From CAYYIS01 sp964470965 (GTDB lineage Bacteria; JAAXHH01; JABIQT01), in the NCBI GenBank assembly GCA_964470965.1, contig CAYYIS010000034.1, positions 1 to 60,053 on the forward strand: DNA of 60,053 nt. The letters run 5' to 3'. Position numbers and translations under genes: made by a program. A model generated the notes under the pieces. That model was not told the DNA's origin and made no database searches. It saw only the letters and a program-made list of their open reading frames with translations. Shown in pieces: positions 27,714-36,002 of this stretch. Position 1 is the stretch's first letter, and the number at the start of each line of letters is the position of its first letter.

Positions 27714-28469
27714 ATGCTGAAACTCAATGTATGTATCGATTACGTGGCTGCGATCCGGCAGATTACGGCGCGAAGTGAGCCGGATCCGTTGGCAGCAGCT
27801 GTTATGGCTCAGATAGGGGGCGCCGATGGCGTTTCCGTGTCCTGGTTGCCGGACGAACGGACATTTCAAGATTATGAATATCCCCTCATCCGGCAACTCA
27901 TTCAGACCCACATGAACCTCATTATCACCCCTACTGATGAGATTGTGCAGGGTGTGTTGAATATACACCCGGATATGGTGACCCTGGTACCGACAGGCTA
28001 CCAGGGCTCCGGAATGGGGATGGACTGGACAAACAGCAACTGGCCCGAATCTGACCCGTCCGGACGACCACTCGATCGTGTAATTAGTACCATCAAACAA
28101 CAGAACATCCTGGTCAACATGCTGATTCGCCCCTCCGCTGCCGACGTTCGGTTCTGCTCTCAGCTCCACGCGGATTACGTGCATATCGATACGAGTCAGT
28201 ATGCCACGGCAGAGAACGCGACGTCCGAAAACGAAACGCTGAACGATCTGGCCAGTACCGCGAGTGTGGCCACTCGTCTCAATATGGGCACCTCGGTGGG
28301 ACGAGGGCTTGATTATCAGACGATCTCTGAGATCGCGCGGATCCGGGAAATAGAGGAAGCGGTGGTAGGCCATGCGGTCATGTCCAAAGCCATGTCCATA
28401 GGATACGAACGGGCCGTTCGAGATATGAATGCCATCATCCGTCATGCCCCGAAAAACCCAGGGGAGTAG
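27714..28469 (+). CDS. PdxJ-fold protein lacking the PdxJ active-site residues
   Basis: The 251 aa sequence aligns over its whole length with pyridoxine 5'-phosphate synthase (PdxJ): CIDYVAAIRQ (for NIDHIATLRN), PDPLAAAVMAQIGGADGVSV, MNLIITPTDEI, DTSQYATAE, SVGRGLDYQ (for NAGHGLTYH) and VVGHAVMSKAM. The residues that do the chemistry in E. coli PdxJ are gone: His45 is Ser43, Glu72 is Ile70, His193 is Arg197, and His12 is Tyr10. Glycines of the phosphate loops (G196, G198, VGH) remain. I infer it keeps the TIM barrel and perhaps a phosphate-ligand site but does not make PNP. It ends 12 bases before the secD-like gene in a coupled operon. Whether a normal PdxJ is encoded elsewhere cannot be seen. 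Confidence 0.8.
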   Translation: MLKLNVCIDYVAAIRQITARSEPDPLAAAVMAQIGGADGVSVSWLPDERTFQDYEYPLIRQLIQTHMNLIITPTDEIVQGVLNIHPDMVTLVPTGYQGSGMGMDWTNSNWPESDPSGRPLDRVISTIKQQNILVNMLIRPSAADVRFCSQLHADYVHIDTSQYATAENATSENETLNDLASTASVATRLNMGTSVGRGLDYQTISEIARIREIEEAVVGHAVMSKAMSIGYERAVRDMNAIIRHAPKNPGE

Positions 28470-28481
28470 GAGGAAATTACC

Positions 28482-30080
28482 ATTTTATCACGTCTTAACG
28501 TAATCATATTACTCACGGTTACCTGGCTGGGCTTTGTCCTGGCCTACCCTACACTACAATACTGGCTCCTCCCTATGGAACCGGAAGAGCGGTCGACACT
28601 CGTCCGACGTGCCTCGATACCCGGCCTGGATATTACCGGTGGTACCCAGTTCCAGCTGTCCACGGACACCTCCCGATTGAACGAACGGGGACGGGAAAAT
28701 GCGCTTGACCAGACGCTGCGGATCCTGAGGGAGCGGCTCGACGGCATCGGTATCATAGAATTCGATATCAGGAGGACCGGGGAGCAGTCCATAGAAATCA
28801 CCGTACCAATCAGTGCTGACACTGTAATGATCCGTCGGCTAATCACCCACAACGGGAAGCTGACATTCCGATTGTTCAAAGACGGCCCCGAAGTACAGCG
28901 GCTGAGGGAGCGGATAGATTCTGCGCTGTCCCAAACCACCCAAGTCTACCCGACCGAGCAAGCGTCGACCGGGCGGCCGTTCAGCGATCGCCTGGCAAGT
29001 TTGACCATCGACGAAGGCATCGCCGACATCGTTGTGGAGGAACAATCCTATTCGACGGTTCGGGCCATACTGGCGGACACGACGGTGCTGAAGGCCGTTC
29101 AGGCGTTTAACAGGGCCAATCCTCCGGCTGCCATGTTTGTATGGGCACCGGAACCGGTGGAGCGCAACGGTCGACGTTACTACCCCCTCTATGTCGTCAA
29201 CCGGGATCCGGACTTGGTGGGATCGCCGCTTGAAGCTGCCCAGGTAAGCGAAGCGTCGCAGGTCACTGCTGATATCGCACCATTCGCAGTTCGGATTCAG
29301 CTGAACGATTCCGGGCGCGAGGATCTTACGAATATTTCGAGCGCAAACGTAGGCAAACGGTTGGCTACCGGATTAAACAACCGAATTCTTATGACCCTTC
29401 CCATTCAGGGGCGCATATCAGACGGACGGACCGAAATCCCGGGCGGAGAGACCATAGAGGAAGCCCGAATCCTGGCGACCGCGCTGGAATCGGGTATGCT
29501 GCCGCTCGATTTAAAGATTACCAGGACGGAAGCGGTGTTGCCCATGCTGGAAGGCGGGCTCGATGCCGCCAGGCACGGAGGACAGAGCGGCCTGATTGCC
29601 CTCTTGGTGACGATGATCTTCTTTATCGTACTGTACAGAGGGAGCGGCGCCGTGGCTGCATTTGGCGTTGTGTTTCACCTTCTCCTGACGGCAGCCATTT
29701 TAAGACTTTGCATCATAGCCGGTGTCACGCCTCTTGTGACCCTGTCAAGCGTGGTCAGCATCGTTCTCGCACTGGTGATCTTCGCAGGCATGCATATTTT
29801 TCTGTTTGAACGCATCCGTGAAGAACTGCAGGAACAGAACACTCCCCGCAATGCCATCACCGAGGCATTTCAATTTATGACAAGAATTCTCTTCAGAACA
29901 TATGGCATTCTGATTCTTCTATCGGTTTTATTCATCATAATGGGCAAAGGCCCCCTTCTGGACGCGGCTCTGACACTCCTGGCGGGGATGGTCGCCGGTC
30001 TGATTACGATCCAGTTATTCACACGCACCCTGCTTACCACGGCCGTGGATCATTGGAACCTGACGAAATTGAGCATATAA
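28482..30080 (+). CDS. secD: SecD-like protein with non-canonical ATT start and lost TM4 aspartate
   Basis: SecD/SecF use the proton gradient to help proteins across the inner membrane. This 532 aa protein has the SecD plan: TM1 (VIILLTVTWLGFVLAYPTL, about 7-25), ASIPGLDITGGTQFQL, periplasmic P1 domain (GRENALDQTLRILRERLDGI...GGETIEEARILATALESGMLP), then five more helices and FERIREEL. No ATG or GTG precedes TM1: AGGAGG (28468-28473) is 8 nt before ATT at 28482, which gives a normal SecD N-terminus; the first ATG (28575) would drop TM1. In TM4 the family GMAVDANVLIFERI reads VIFAGMHIFLFERI, so the Asp needed for proton coupling is Gly436 and the Asn is His438. Followed by a SecF-like gene. 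Confidence 0.8.
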   Translation: MLSRLNVIILLTVTWLGFVLAYPTLQYWLLPMEPEERSTLVRRASIPGLDITGGTQFQLSTDTSRLNERGRENALDQTLRILRERLDGIGIIEFDIRRTGEQSIEITVPISADTVMIRRLITHNGKLTFRLFKDGPEVQRLRERIDSALSQTTQVYPTEQASTGRPFSDRLASLTIDEGIADIVVEEQSYSTVRAILADTTVLKAVQAFNRANPPAAMFVWAPEPVERNGRRYYPLYVVNRDPDLVGSPLEAAQVSEASQVTADIAPFAVRIQLNDSGREDLTNISSANVGKRLATGLNNRILMTLPIQGRISDGRTEIPGGETIEEARILATALESGMLPLDLKITRTEAVLPMLEGGLDAARHGGQSGLIALLVTMIFFIVLYRGSGAVAAFGVVFHLLLTAAILRLCIIAGVTPLVTLSSVVSIVLALVIFAGMHIFLFERIREELQEQNTPRNAITEAFQFMTRILFRTYGILILLSVLFIIMGKGPLLDAALTLLAGMVAGLITIQLFTRTLLTTAVDHWNLTKLSI

Positions 30081-30100
30081 CCGGGGAGTGAATTTAACGT

Positions 30101-30925
30101 ATGTACCTGTCTTTTATAAACAACACGACCCTGATGGTAGTTGTTACCGCATTTCTGCTGTCTGCCGGCATCGTGGTATCGGGGCTTCAGGACCGGGTGT
30201 TCGTCACGGCAAACCTGCAGGCACTCGTCGTAGACGGCAATCTGTTGTACGGATTGTTTATCGCCGCATCGGGAATCCTGGTGTATGCCGGGTGGCGGTT
30301 CGACCATCAGCCGGGGCGAGCCATCGTGGTAGCCCTGATTGCGGTGGTGCTGGGCGGTATCATCAACTTGCTGTTTTCTACTGCCCTGGCAGGCGGTTGG
30401 CTTCCGGCCTGGTTCGGTGTCCTGCTAGGAGTCTGGATCATTGTTCTGTATGGCGCCTGGCGAATTCAAGCCCGGATCGCACTGGTCATCATCGTAACGA
30501 CTGTGTATGCCATGCTGGTCACGGCTGGATTTATGATAGGAATCGAACCGAGCCTGTCGGCCCCATCAGCCGTCGGCCTTCTGGCGGTGGGCGGTCTGTC
30601 CTTCACGCTGGCCTGTACGATCTGTGAGCGCATGCAGGCCAGTATCGCCACCAAGCGCGATGCGCCCGATCAGTCCATCCGAGACGGTGCCCAGAATTCA
30701 GTGCGAATGGTGTTGCTGTGGGGTTTGGTTGCGGTACTCATGGCGACCGTGGTCTCCGTGATGGGCAGCGGTACGATCCGATCCCTAGGCCTCCTGTTTC
30801 TGATCGGATCGGCAGTCAGTACCTACGCGGCACTCGCATTTCCGGCATCTCTTTTGCTGATCCAGAGGGGTGCGGTCGTTCCATCCCAGAATACCTCTCG
30901 ATCGGGTAGGCGGCGGAAATCATGA
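30101..30925 (+). CDS. SecF-like polytopic membrane protein, strongly diverged
   Basis: A 274 aa protein with about seven hydrophobic segments, directly after the SecD-like gene. The second half lines up with SecF TM2-TM6: YGAWRIQARIALVIIVTTVY (for FRFEWRLAAGVVIALAHD), GLLAVGGLSFTLACTICERM (for LMSVIGYSLNDSIVVSDRI), then SIRDGAQNSVRMVLLWGLVA (for SLTQTLHRTLITSGTTL). The His-Asp of the AHD turn, the Asn-Asp of SLND and the usual periplasmic P4 domain with its GG motif are absent; two extra hydrophobic segments fill the N-terminal half. The call rests on position and this weak alignment. Its stop overlaps the ABC ATPase start (ATGA), so the two are translationally coupled. GGGGAG lies 12 nt before the ATG. 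Confidence 0.5.
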   Translation: MYLSFINNTTLMVVVTAFLLSAGIVVSGLQDRVFVTANLQALVVDGNLLYGLFIAASGILVYAGWRFDHQPGRAIVVALIAVVLGGIINLLFSTALAGGWLPAWFGVLLGVWIIVLYGAWRIQARIALVIIVTTVYAMLVTAGFMIGIEPSLSAPSAVGLLAVGGLSFTLACTICERMQASIATKRDAPDQSIRDGAQNSVRMVLLWGLVAVLMATVVSVMGSGTIRSLGLLFLIGSAVSTYAALAFPASLLLIQRGAVVPSQNTSRSGRRRKS

Positions 30926-31677
30926 CGACCGAGGCGCCTCCCGTACTCAGTACCCGGGACGTCACCAAAGTCTTTACCTCAGGAGGAGAGGCGGTTCCGA
31001 TTCTCACCGGAGTCACCCTCGATATTTCGAGGGGTGAGTTCCTGACCATCATGGGACCGAGCGGGTGCGGAAAGAGTACACTGCTCCACCTGGTTTCTGG
31101 ACTCGACCGACCTACTTCCGGCAATATAACGATCGATGGACAACCGATCCTTGGTCTGAATCGACGACAAATGACATTGATGCGGCGATCGAACATAGGA
31201 TTCATATTTCAGTTCTTCAATCTGCTCCCGCATCTTACCGTCCGTGAAAATATCGCCATGCCGATCATGATCACGGGCGAAGATCCGTCAAAGAAACAAA
31301 AGTATCTGAACGATCTGATAGAATGGATCGGAATCGAGCACAGAACCGAGCATTTCCCAAGTCAGCTTTCGGGCGGAGAAATGCAACGCGTGAGTATCGC
31401 CCGGGCGCTCGCCAACACGCCTGCTATCGTCCTGGCAGACGAACCCACCGGTAACGTGAGTACTCGTGTCGGCGAGGATGTCATGAGGCTCCTTCGGGAA
31501 TGCGTTGACGAAAAACGGCAGACGATCCTACTGGTGACGCACAACGTCAGTGACGCCGCCAAGGGAGACCGGGTGCTGTTTCTGAAAGATGGTATCATCC
31601 ATCACGAGCACACGCTAACCGGAGCGGACGTGGATGAAAGTCGTATTTTTGCTTGCCTTCAGGAACTTGGCATCTAG
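30922..31677 (+). CDS. ABC transporter ATPase, LolD/MacB type
   Basis: ATP-binding subunit of 251 aa: Walker A GPSGCGKST (about 45-53), FQFFNLLPHLTVRENI (Q-loop region), signature LSGGEMQR (about 148), Walker B IVLADEPTGN and H-loop VTHN. The Q-loop phrase and overall length are typical of the LolD/MacB/YbbA group, which powers FtsX-type permeases in lipoprotein or peptide release from the inner membrane. The D-loop differs slightly (GNVST instead of GNLDS). ATGA overlap with the SecF-like gene upstream and 44 bp overlap with the permease gene downstream. Confidence 0.92.
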   Translation: MTTEAPPVLSTRDVTKVFTSGGEAVPILTGVTLDISRGEFLTIMGPSGCGKSTLLHLVSGLDRPTSGNITIDGQPILGLNRRQMTLMRRSNIGFIFQFFNLLPHLTVRENIAMPIMITGEDPSKKQKYLNDLIEWIGIEHRTEHFPSQLSGGEMQRVSIARALANTPAIVLADEPTGNVSTRVGEDVMRLLRECVDEKRQTILLVTHNVSDAAKGDRVLFLKDGIIHHEHTLTGADVDESRIFACLQELGI

Positions 31678-34141
31678 GCAATCCCGGGCCCTGCTCACCA
31701 TCCTCGGTATCGCCATTGGGATCGCCACGGCAGTAGCGGTGTTCATCCTGGATTACAATACCCTCCTAACGATGAAGTTCCGAGAAATAATGATTTACGG
31801 TACACCGGATATAGAGATTACGCCGACCGTATCCGATTCTAAGTCAATTGCCAGAGCCCGTACGTTATTCGATCAAAAACCAAATATCATACAATCAACC
31901 CCCCTCTTCTTTAAAAATCTGTTCCTGACGCTGCCCGGTGGTCACGTAGGGATGGAAATTGCCGGAGTAGAGCCCGAGGCGCGGGACTGGTTCGGCGGCT
32001 ATTCCATTAGACGCGGAGGACGGGACATATCTCGCGACGGGGGACTCTCGATCCTCCTGAATGAGAAATTCTGTCAGGCGAACGAAATAGCAGTGGGCGA
32101 CACCGTGCGATTCCTGGAAAGACCTGACTTACCGTTTCAGGTTACGGGCCTGTTAAGGAACTGGAAGCTGGGATCGCGGAACAATGGCAATAGCGGCATC
32201 ATACCGTTTCAAGCAGGAAGACAAGTGTTTGAGTCACAATCCATCGTGCCGTTCTTCTGGGCCAAGACAGACAACTCATTGAGCTTCGACGGAATCCGGG
32301 CTGATCTCGGGTATGAATATCTGGTGACGCGCCCCCCCCATGTCCTGGTCGGAGAAACCGGAGACAAAAAAGTGATGCGGGACGGCGTCCGTCTCAGCGG
32401 ACTTCTCACATTGTGTCTCGGATTGTACCTGGTCTTCACATCGCTGTCCATGGCTGTGGCGGAACGCATCCGGGAAATCGGACTGATGCAGGCCATCGGA
32501 ACCACGGATATGCAGGTCACCGCGGTCTTCATTATAGAAGCCGGGATGATGGCGGCTGTTGGTACGGTGTGCGGGTTGATCGGCGGTTTAGGCCTTGCTC
32601 TGGCACTCAGCAAGCTCGGCTTTTCATCGATCGGAACAGGCTTATTGATCTGGACAGCGTACATTCCGTACCAGCGTATTGGCCTGATCCTGTTACTGGG
32701 CATTGGCGCCGCAATGGTGGGTGCCCTGTATCCCCTGTTGAAGGCGAAACGAATTTCGGTGGTAGAAGCCCTCAAACAAAGGGGCATGGTGCTTGAAGTT
32801 GTATTGTCCCGACGGCTGTATGCCCTCCTCATCGCGGCATTCGCACTCCTGGTCCCTGCAGGCTATGCGGCCGTGGGGATGTTACTCGAGCTCCCGTGGC
32901 GGGAGGCGTTCCCATTGATCGCCGGTACGGTGTGGTTGCTGGCCGGCTTCCTCAGTGTAATCTTCCTCGCTCCATCGATGGTTGCTATACTGATTCGCCT
33001 GGTCTCCTGGCCCATGAGCGGGTTCCTGCTGTTCGAGGGCTTCCTCGTTAAACGCACTCTCGCCCGGGCCACAGATCGTATCGCCGCATCCCTGATGACA
33101 CTGGCCATTGTATTCGCCGGGGTCATAGGCCTCAAGCATATGACCATGAGCCTGAAAATGCAGAGTCAGTCATGGGTTCAGAGCGCTCTGACAAATAGAA
33201 TATTCGTCGGCACCCGTCTTCTTACAAGGGCGGAATACACGGAGTTTAACAAAGTGCCCGGTGTACGGCAAATCGTCCCTATGTCTTTCACTGCGCCCAC
33301 CCCATTCCTCATACGAGGCATCCCTGCGGAAACCATGCAATACGGTCCGCTCCTGGACGACCCAGCGTTACTGGAAAAGTTCACCTCCCCGCATACCATG
33401 ATGATTTCCTCGCAACTCTCGTACACTCTGGGTCTATCCGAAGGGGATGATATCACCATTCAGACCGAGGACGGGCCGACACCGTTCAAGATCATGATGG
33501 TGACCGACGCTTACGGGTATTTTCTCGATGAACGATCGTATGGTGTCACCTCACTCGACAACCTGCTGTCATGCGCACCAGTCGATACTTCAGCGTCCCG
33601 TTCCTTTACACTGGTCCTGGAGGAAGGTGCCAACCAGGTATCAGTAAAGAACGCGTTATATGGGCATATCGGACAATTGGGAATGCACATTACGACGGGT
33701 GAGGATAAAAGCTTTTACACCCTCCAGGGTATAGATCGGGATTTTATCATCTTTGAAATTATCCTTATTATCACTGCGGTACTGGCCGGTATAGGTGTCA
33801 CCAATGCGCTGCTCATCGGTGCACTGGAACGAAAACGTGAATTCGGATTACTGCAGGCACTGGGCGTCACGCCGGAACAACTCCGTCGGATAGTGGTGCT
33901 CGAAGGAACTGTAATCGGCACAATAGGGGGTCTGTTGGGTGCGCTCCTAGGCATTCCGCTTTCCTCAATTATCATAGACGGACTGATTCTCTTAAGCGGA
34001 CTGGATCTTTCTTTAACCCTCTCTCCAGAGTGGATCGGAATTAGTATATTTACCGCGATCTTAGTTTCAACACTGGCGGCTTTGTACCCGGCAATTAGAT
34101 CAGTCCGGATTTCCGTGACCGAGAGTTTACAGTACGAATGA
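31634..34141 (+). CDS. FtsX-type ABC permease with two FtsX domains
   Basis: The 835 aa protein starts with LLAFRNLASRQSRALLTILGIAIGIATAV (a cytoplasmic elbow and TM1, about 6-35), then a large extracytoplasmic domain (about 40-250), a first FtsX core of three helices (about 258-365, with ERIREIGLMQAIGTT), four linking helices (about 385-480), a second extracytoplasmic domain (about 510-690) and a second FtsX core (about 700-830, with RKREFGLLQALGVT). Such large permeases of the YbbP/LolC-E/MacB superfamily do mechanotransmission or extract lipids and lipoproteins rather than transport through a pore. Its partner is the overlapping ATPase; the binding protein gene overlaps its stop (ATGA). 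Substrate unknown. Confidence 0.88.
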   Translation: MKVVFLLAFRNLASRQSRALLTILGIAIGIATAVAVFILDYNTLLTMKFREIMIYGTPDIEITPTVSDSKSIARARTLFDQKPNIIQSTPLFFKNLFLTLPGGHVGMEIAGVEPEARDWFGGYSIRRGGRDISRDGGLSILLNEKFCQANEIAVGDTVRFLERPDLPFQVTGLLRNWKLGSRNNGNSGIIPFQAGRQVFESQSIVPFFWAKTDNSLSFDGIRADLGYEYLVTRPPHVLVGETGDKKVMRDGVRLSGLLTLCLGLYLVFTSLSMAVAERIREIGLMQAIGTTDMQVTAVFIIEAGMMAAVGTVCGLIGGLGLALALSKLGFSSIGTGLLIWTAYIPYQRIGLILLLGIGAAMVGALYPLLKAKRISVVEALKQRGMVLEVVLSRRLYALLIAAFALLVPAGYAAVGMLLELPWREAFPLIAGTVWLLAGFLSVIFLAPSMVAILIRLVSWPMSGFLLFEGFLVKRTLARATDRIAASLMTLAIVFAGVIGLKHMTMSLKMQSQSWVQSALTNRIFVGTRLLTRAEYTEFNKVPGVRQIVPMSFTAPTPFLIRGIPAETMQYGPLLDDPALLEKFTSPHTMMISSQLSYTLGLSEGDDITIQTEDGPTPFKIMMVTDAYGYFLDERSYGVTSLDNLLSCAPVDTSASRSFTLVLEEGANQVSVKNALYGHIGQLGMHITTGEDKSFYTLQGIDRDFIIFEIILIITAVLAGIGVTNALLIGALERKREFGLLQALGVTPEQLRRIVVLEGTVIGTIGGLLGALLGIPLSSIIIDGLILLSGLDLSLTLSPEWIGISIFTAILVSTLAALYPAIRSVRISVTESLQYE

Positions 34142-35979
34142 TGATCGCAGCAGAAACTGATCGGGCACTGAAGAAACAAAAAGAGGCACGAAGACCTTTT
34201 TCGGACATAGGCGTCGGGCAACTCAAGATGGTACAAATGCACTATTTTCCTCGAATTCATACGGTTTCTATCATTCTGGCATGCCTGCTCGTTGGTCTCA
34301 CCTACGCTCTTACCGAGGGGGAAGGAACCGGCAGTCGTCGTTATGTAAACTCACGGGGTGTTGAATTACCACCTGGCGCTGCGCCCCCAGAGAAGCAAGT
34401 GGTTCGAAGTTTCCTGCTGGAAGGGACGTACCAGGAATGGTTCCGGACGGTGTATAAGGCGATGCATGGTCAGCGTCTGATCGCGGAGCCCCTAATGCGA
34501 GTGGATAAAAACTTCCACCTGCTGCCCGCAGCTGCGGAGCGTTGGGAGCCTAGCGAGGATGGCTTGACCTGGTTCTTCTACCTGAGAAAAGGCCTGGTCT
34601 TCTCGGACGGAAAACCGCTGAATGCACACGACTATGTGTATACGTTCCGCCGGGGTGCGGATCCAGACAATGCATACGATTTCGAATGGTATTACCGTCC
34701 TATCAAGAACTGGGCGGCTGTCGTCCGGCGTGACGTGCCTCTCGATTCTCTAGGCGTCCATGCAATCGACGACTACACCCTGGCGGTCGAAACTGAGGAC
34801 GTGTGCACCTATCTGCCGCACCTGCTGATCTATTCCTGGGTATCTCCACGTCAGGCGGTGGAAAAGTATGGTGATGTCTGGTCCACCAAGCCGGAAACGT
34901 CTATTTCGAGCGGCCCGTTTTACCTGGATGAATGGTCAAAAGCCGACCGCATGGTTCTGAAAGCCAACCCCGCCTACTACGGTCCCGCCAAACCTTATCT
35001 CGAGATGTTTATCGGATACCTTCACAATCAGGCCACCCAACCACCCAAATTGCCCGCATATGAAGCAGATGAGATCGATTTCACACTGATAACCAGTCAG
35101 GCGGAGCTGAGCCGCATTAAGACCGATTCCCGCATGAAAGACGAACTGAACTCATTCACGCAATTCGGCACCTTTTACCTGACAATGAACACTTATTCAG
35201 GCTTATTTTCAGATCTCCGGGTACGGCAGGCGCTCAGCCACGCCATCGACCGCAAGGCTATCATGAAGTCGGCGTTGCAAGGTCTGGCCATCCCTGCCTA
35301 TGCCATGCTGCCTCCTGGATTTCCCGCTGCGTCGTCCGACTTGAGCCACATCCAGCGGTATGATCCGGAACTGGCAAGACAGCGGCTCGCGGAAGCGGGA
35401 TTTCCTGATGGTAAAGGCTTTCCACGCACCGAAATGTGGCTGCGTGGCGGCGAGTCCGGGCCGACCAAGGATGCCATGGAAGGGATCCAGGCCATGCTGC
35501 GCCAGAATCTGAATATCAACATCGATGTACGTAATATCGAGAGGAAAATCTTTATGGACGCACTGAACAACCACACACTGGAACTGGGTCTGGTTCCCTA
35601 CGGATATGACTATGTAGACCCCAGCAACCTACTCTCTCTCTGGATGTCCAACGGTCGCCACGCCTGGCGCAGTGCCCTGTTCGACAGGATGATCGTGGAA
35701 GCCGGTACCATCGTGGGAGTTCCGGATCGGCGAAGACAATTATATCAGGATGCGGAACGTATTCTCGTGGAAGATGTGGGAGCGGTATTTTTATGGCATA
35801 ATCAGGTTAACCAGATCTGGAAATCCAACATTAAAGGGGATGCACTGGAACCTAATAAAGACGGTTACCGGGCATGGCGTTGGGACCAGGTACAAAACCT
35901 TTCGACCACCATATATTTTACAGACGAATCCGACAGGGGCGTAAAACCCGGGTTGTGGAATCGGCTGCTACGGCAGTGA
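34138..35979 (+). CDS. Family 5 extracellular solute-binding protein (OppA/DppA-like)
   Basis: A 613 aa SBP_bac_5 protein: LIAEPLMRVDKNFHLLPAAAERWEPSEDG, then WFFYLRKGLVFSDGKPLNAHDYVYTFRRGADP, FSDLRVRQALSHAIDRKAI and YDPELARQRLAEAGFPDG are family hallmarks of peptide/nickel/oligosaccharide binding proteins. A membrane helix or signal peptide lies at about 42-60; the true start may be one of the later ATGs before it (for example MVQMHYF), but ATG 34138 overlaps the permease stop and would be coupled to it. Oddity: SBP_bac_5 proteins normally serve OppBC-type permeases, and none is present here; it sits with an FtsX-type system instead. Confidence 0.88.
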   Translation: MMIAAETDRALKKQKEARRPFSDIGVGQLKMVQMHYFPRIHTVSIILACLLVGLTYALTEGEGTGSRRYVNSRGVELPPGAAPPEKQVVRSFLLEGTYQEWFRTVYKAMHGQRLIAEPLMRVDKNFHLLPAAAERWEPSEDGLTWFFYLRKGLVFSDGKPLNAHDYVYTFRRGADPDNAYDFEWYYRPIKNWAAVVRRDVPLDSLGVHAIDDYTLAVETEDVCTYLPHLLIYSWVSPRQAVEKYGDVWSTKPETSISSGPFYLDEWSKADRMVLKANPAYYGPAKPYLEMFIGYLHNQATQPPKLPAYEADEIDFTLITSQAELSRIKTDSRMKDELNSFTQFGTFYLTMNTYSGLFSDLRVRQALSHAIDRKAIMKSALQGLAIPAYAMLPPGFPAASSDLSHIQRYDPELARQRLAEAGFPDGKGFPRTEMWLRGGESGPTKDAMEGIQAMLRQNLNINIDVRNIERKIFMDALNNHTLELGLVPYGYDYVDPSNLLSLWMSNGRHAWRSALFDRMIVEAGTIVGVPDRRRQLYQDAERILVEDVGAVFLWHNQVNQIWKSNIKGDALEPNKDGYRAWRWDQVQNLSTTIYFTDESDRGVKPGLWNRLLRQ

Positions 35980-36002
35980 TCCCGTTAAAATAGGAGTACC
36001 GA

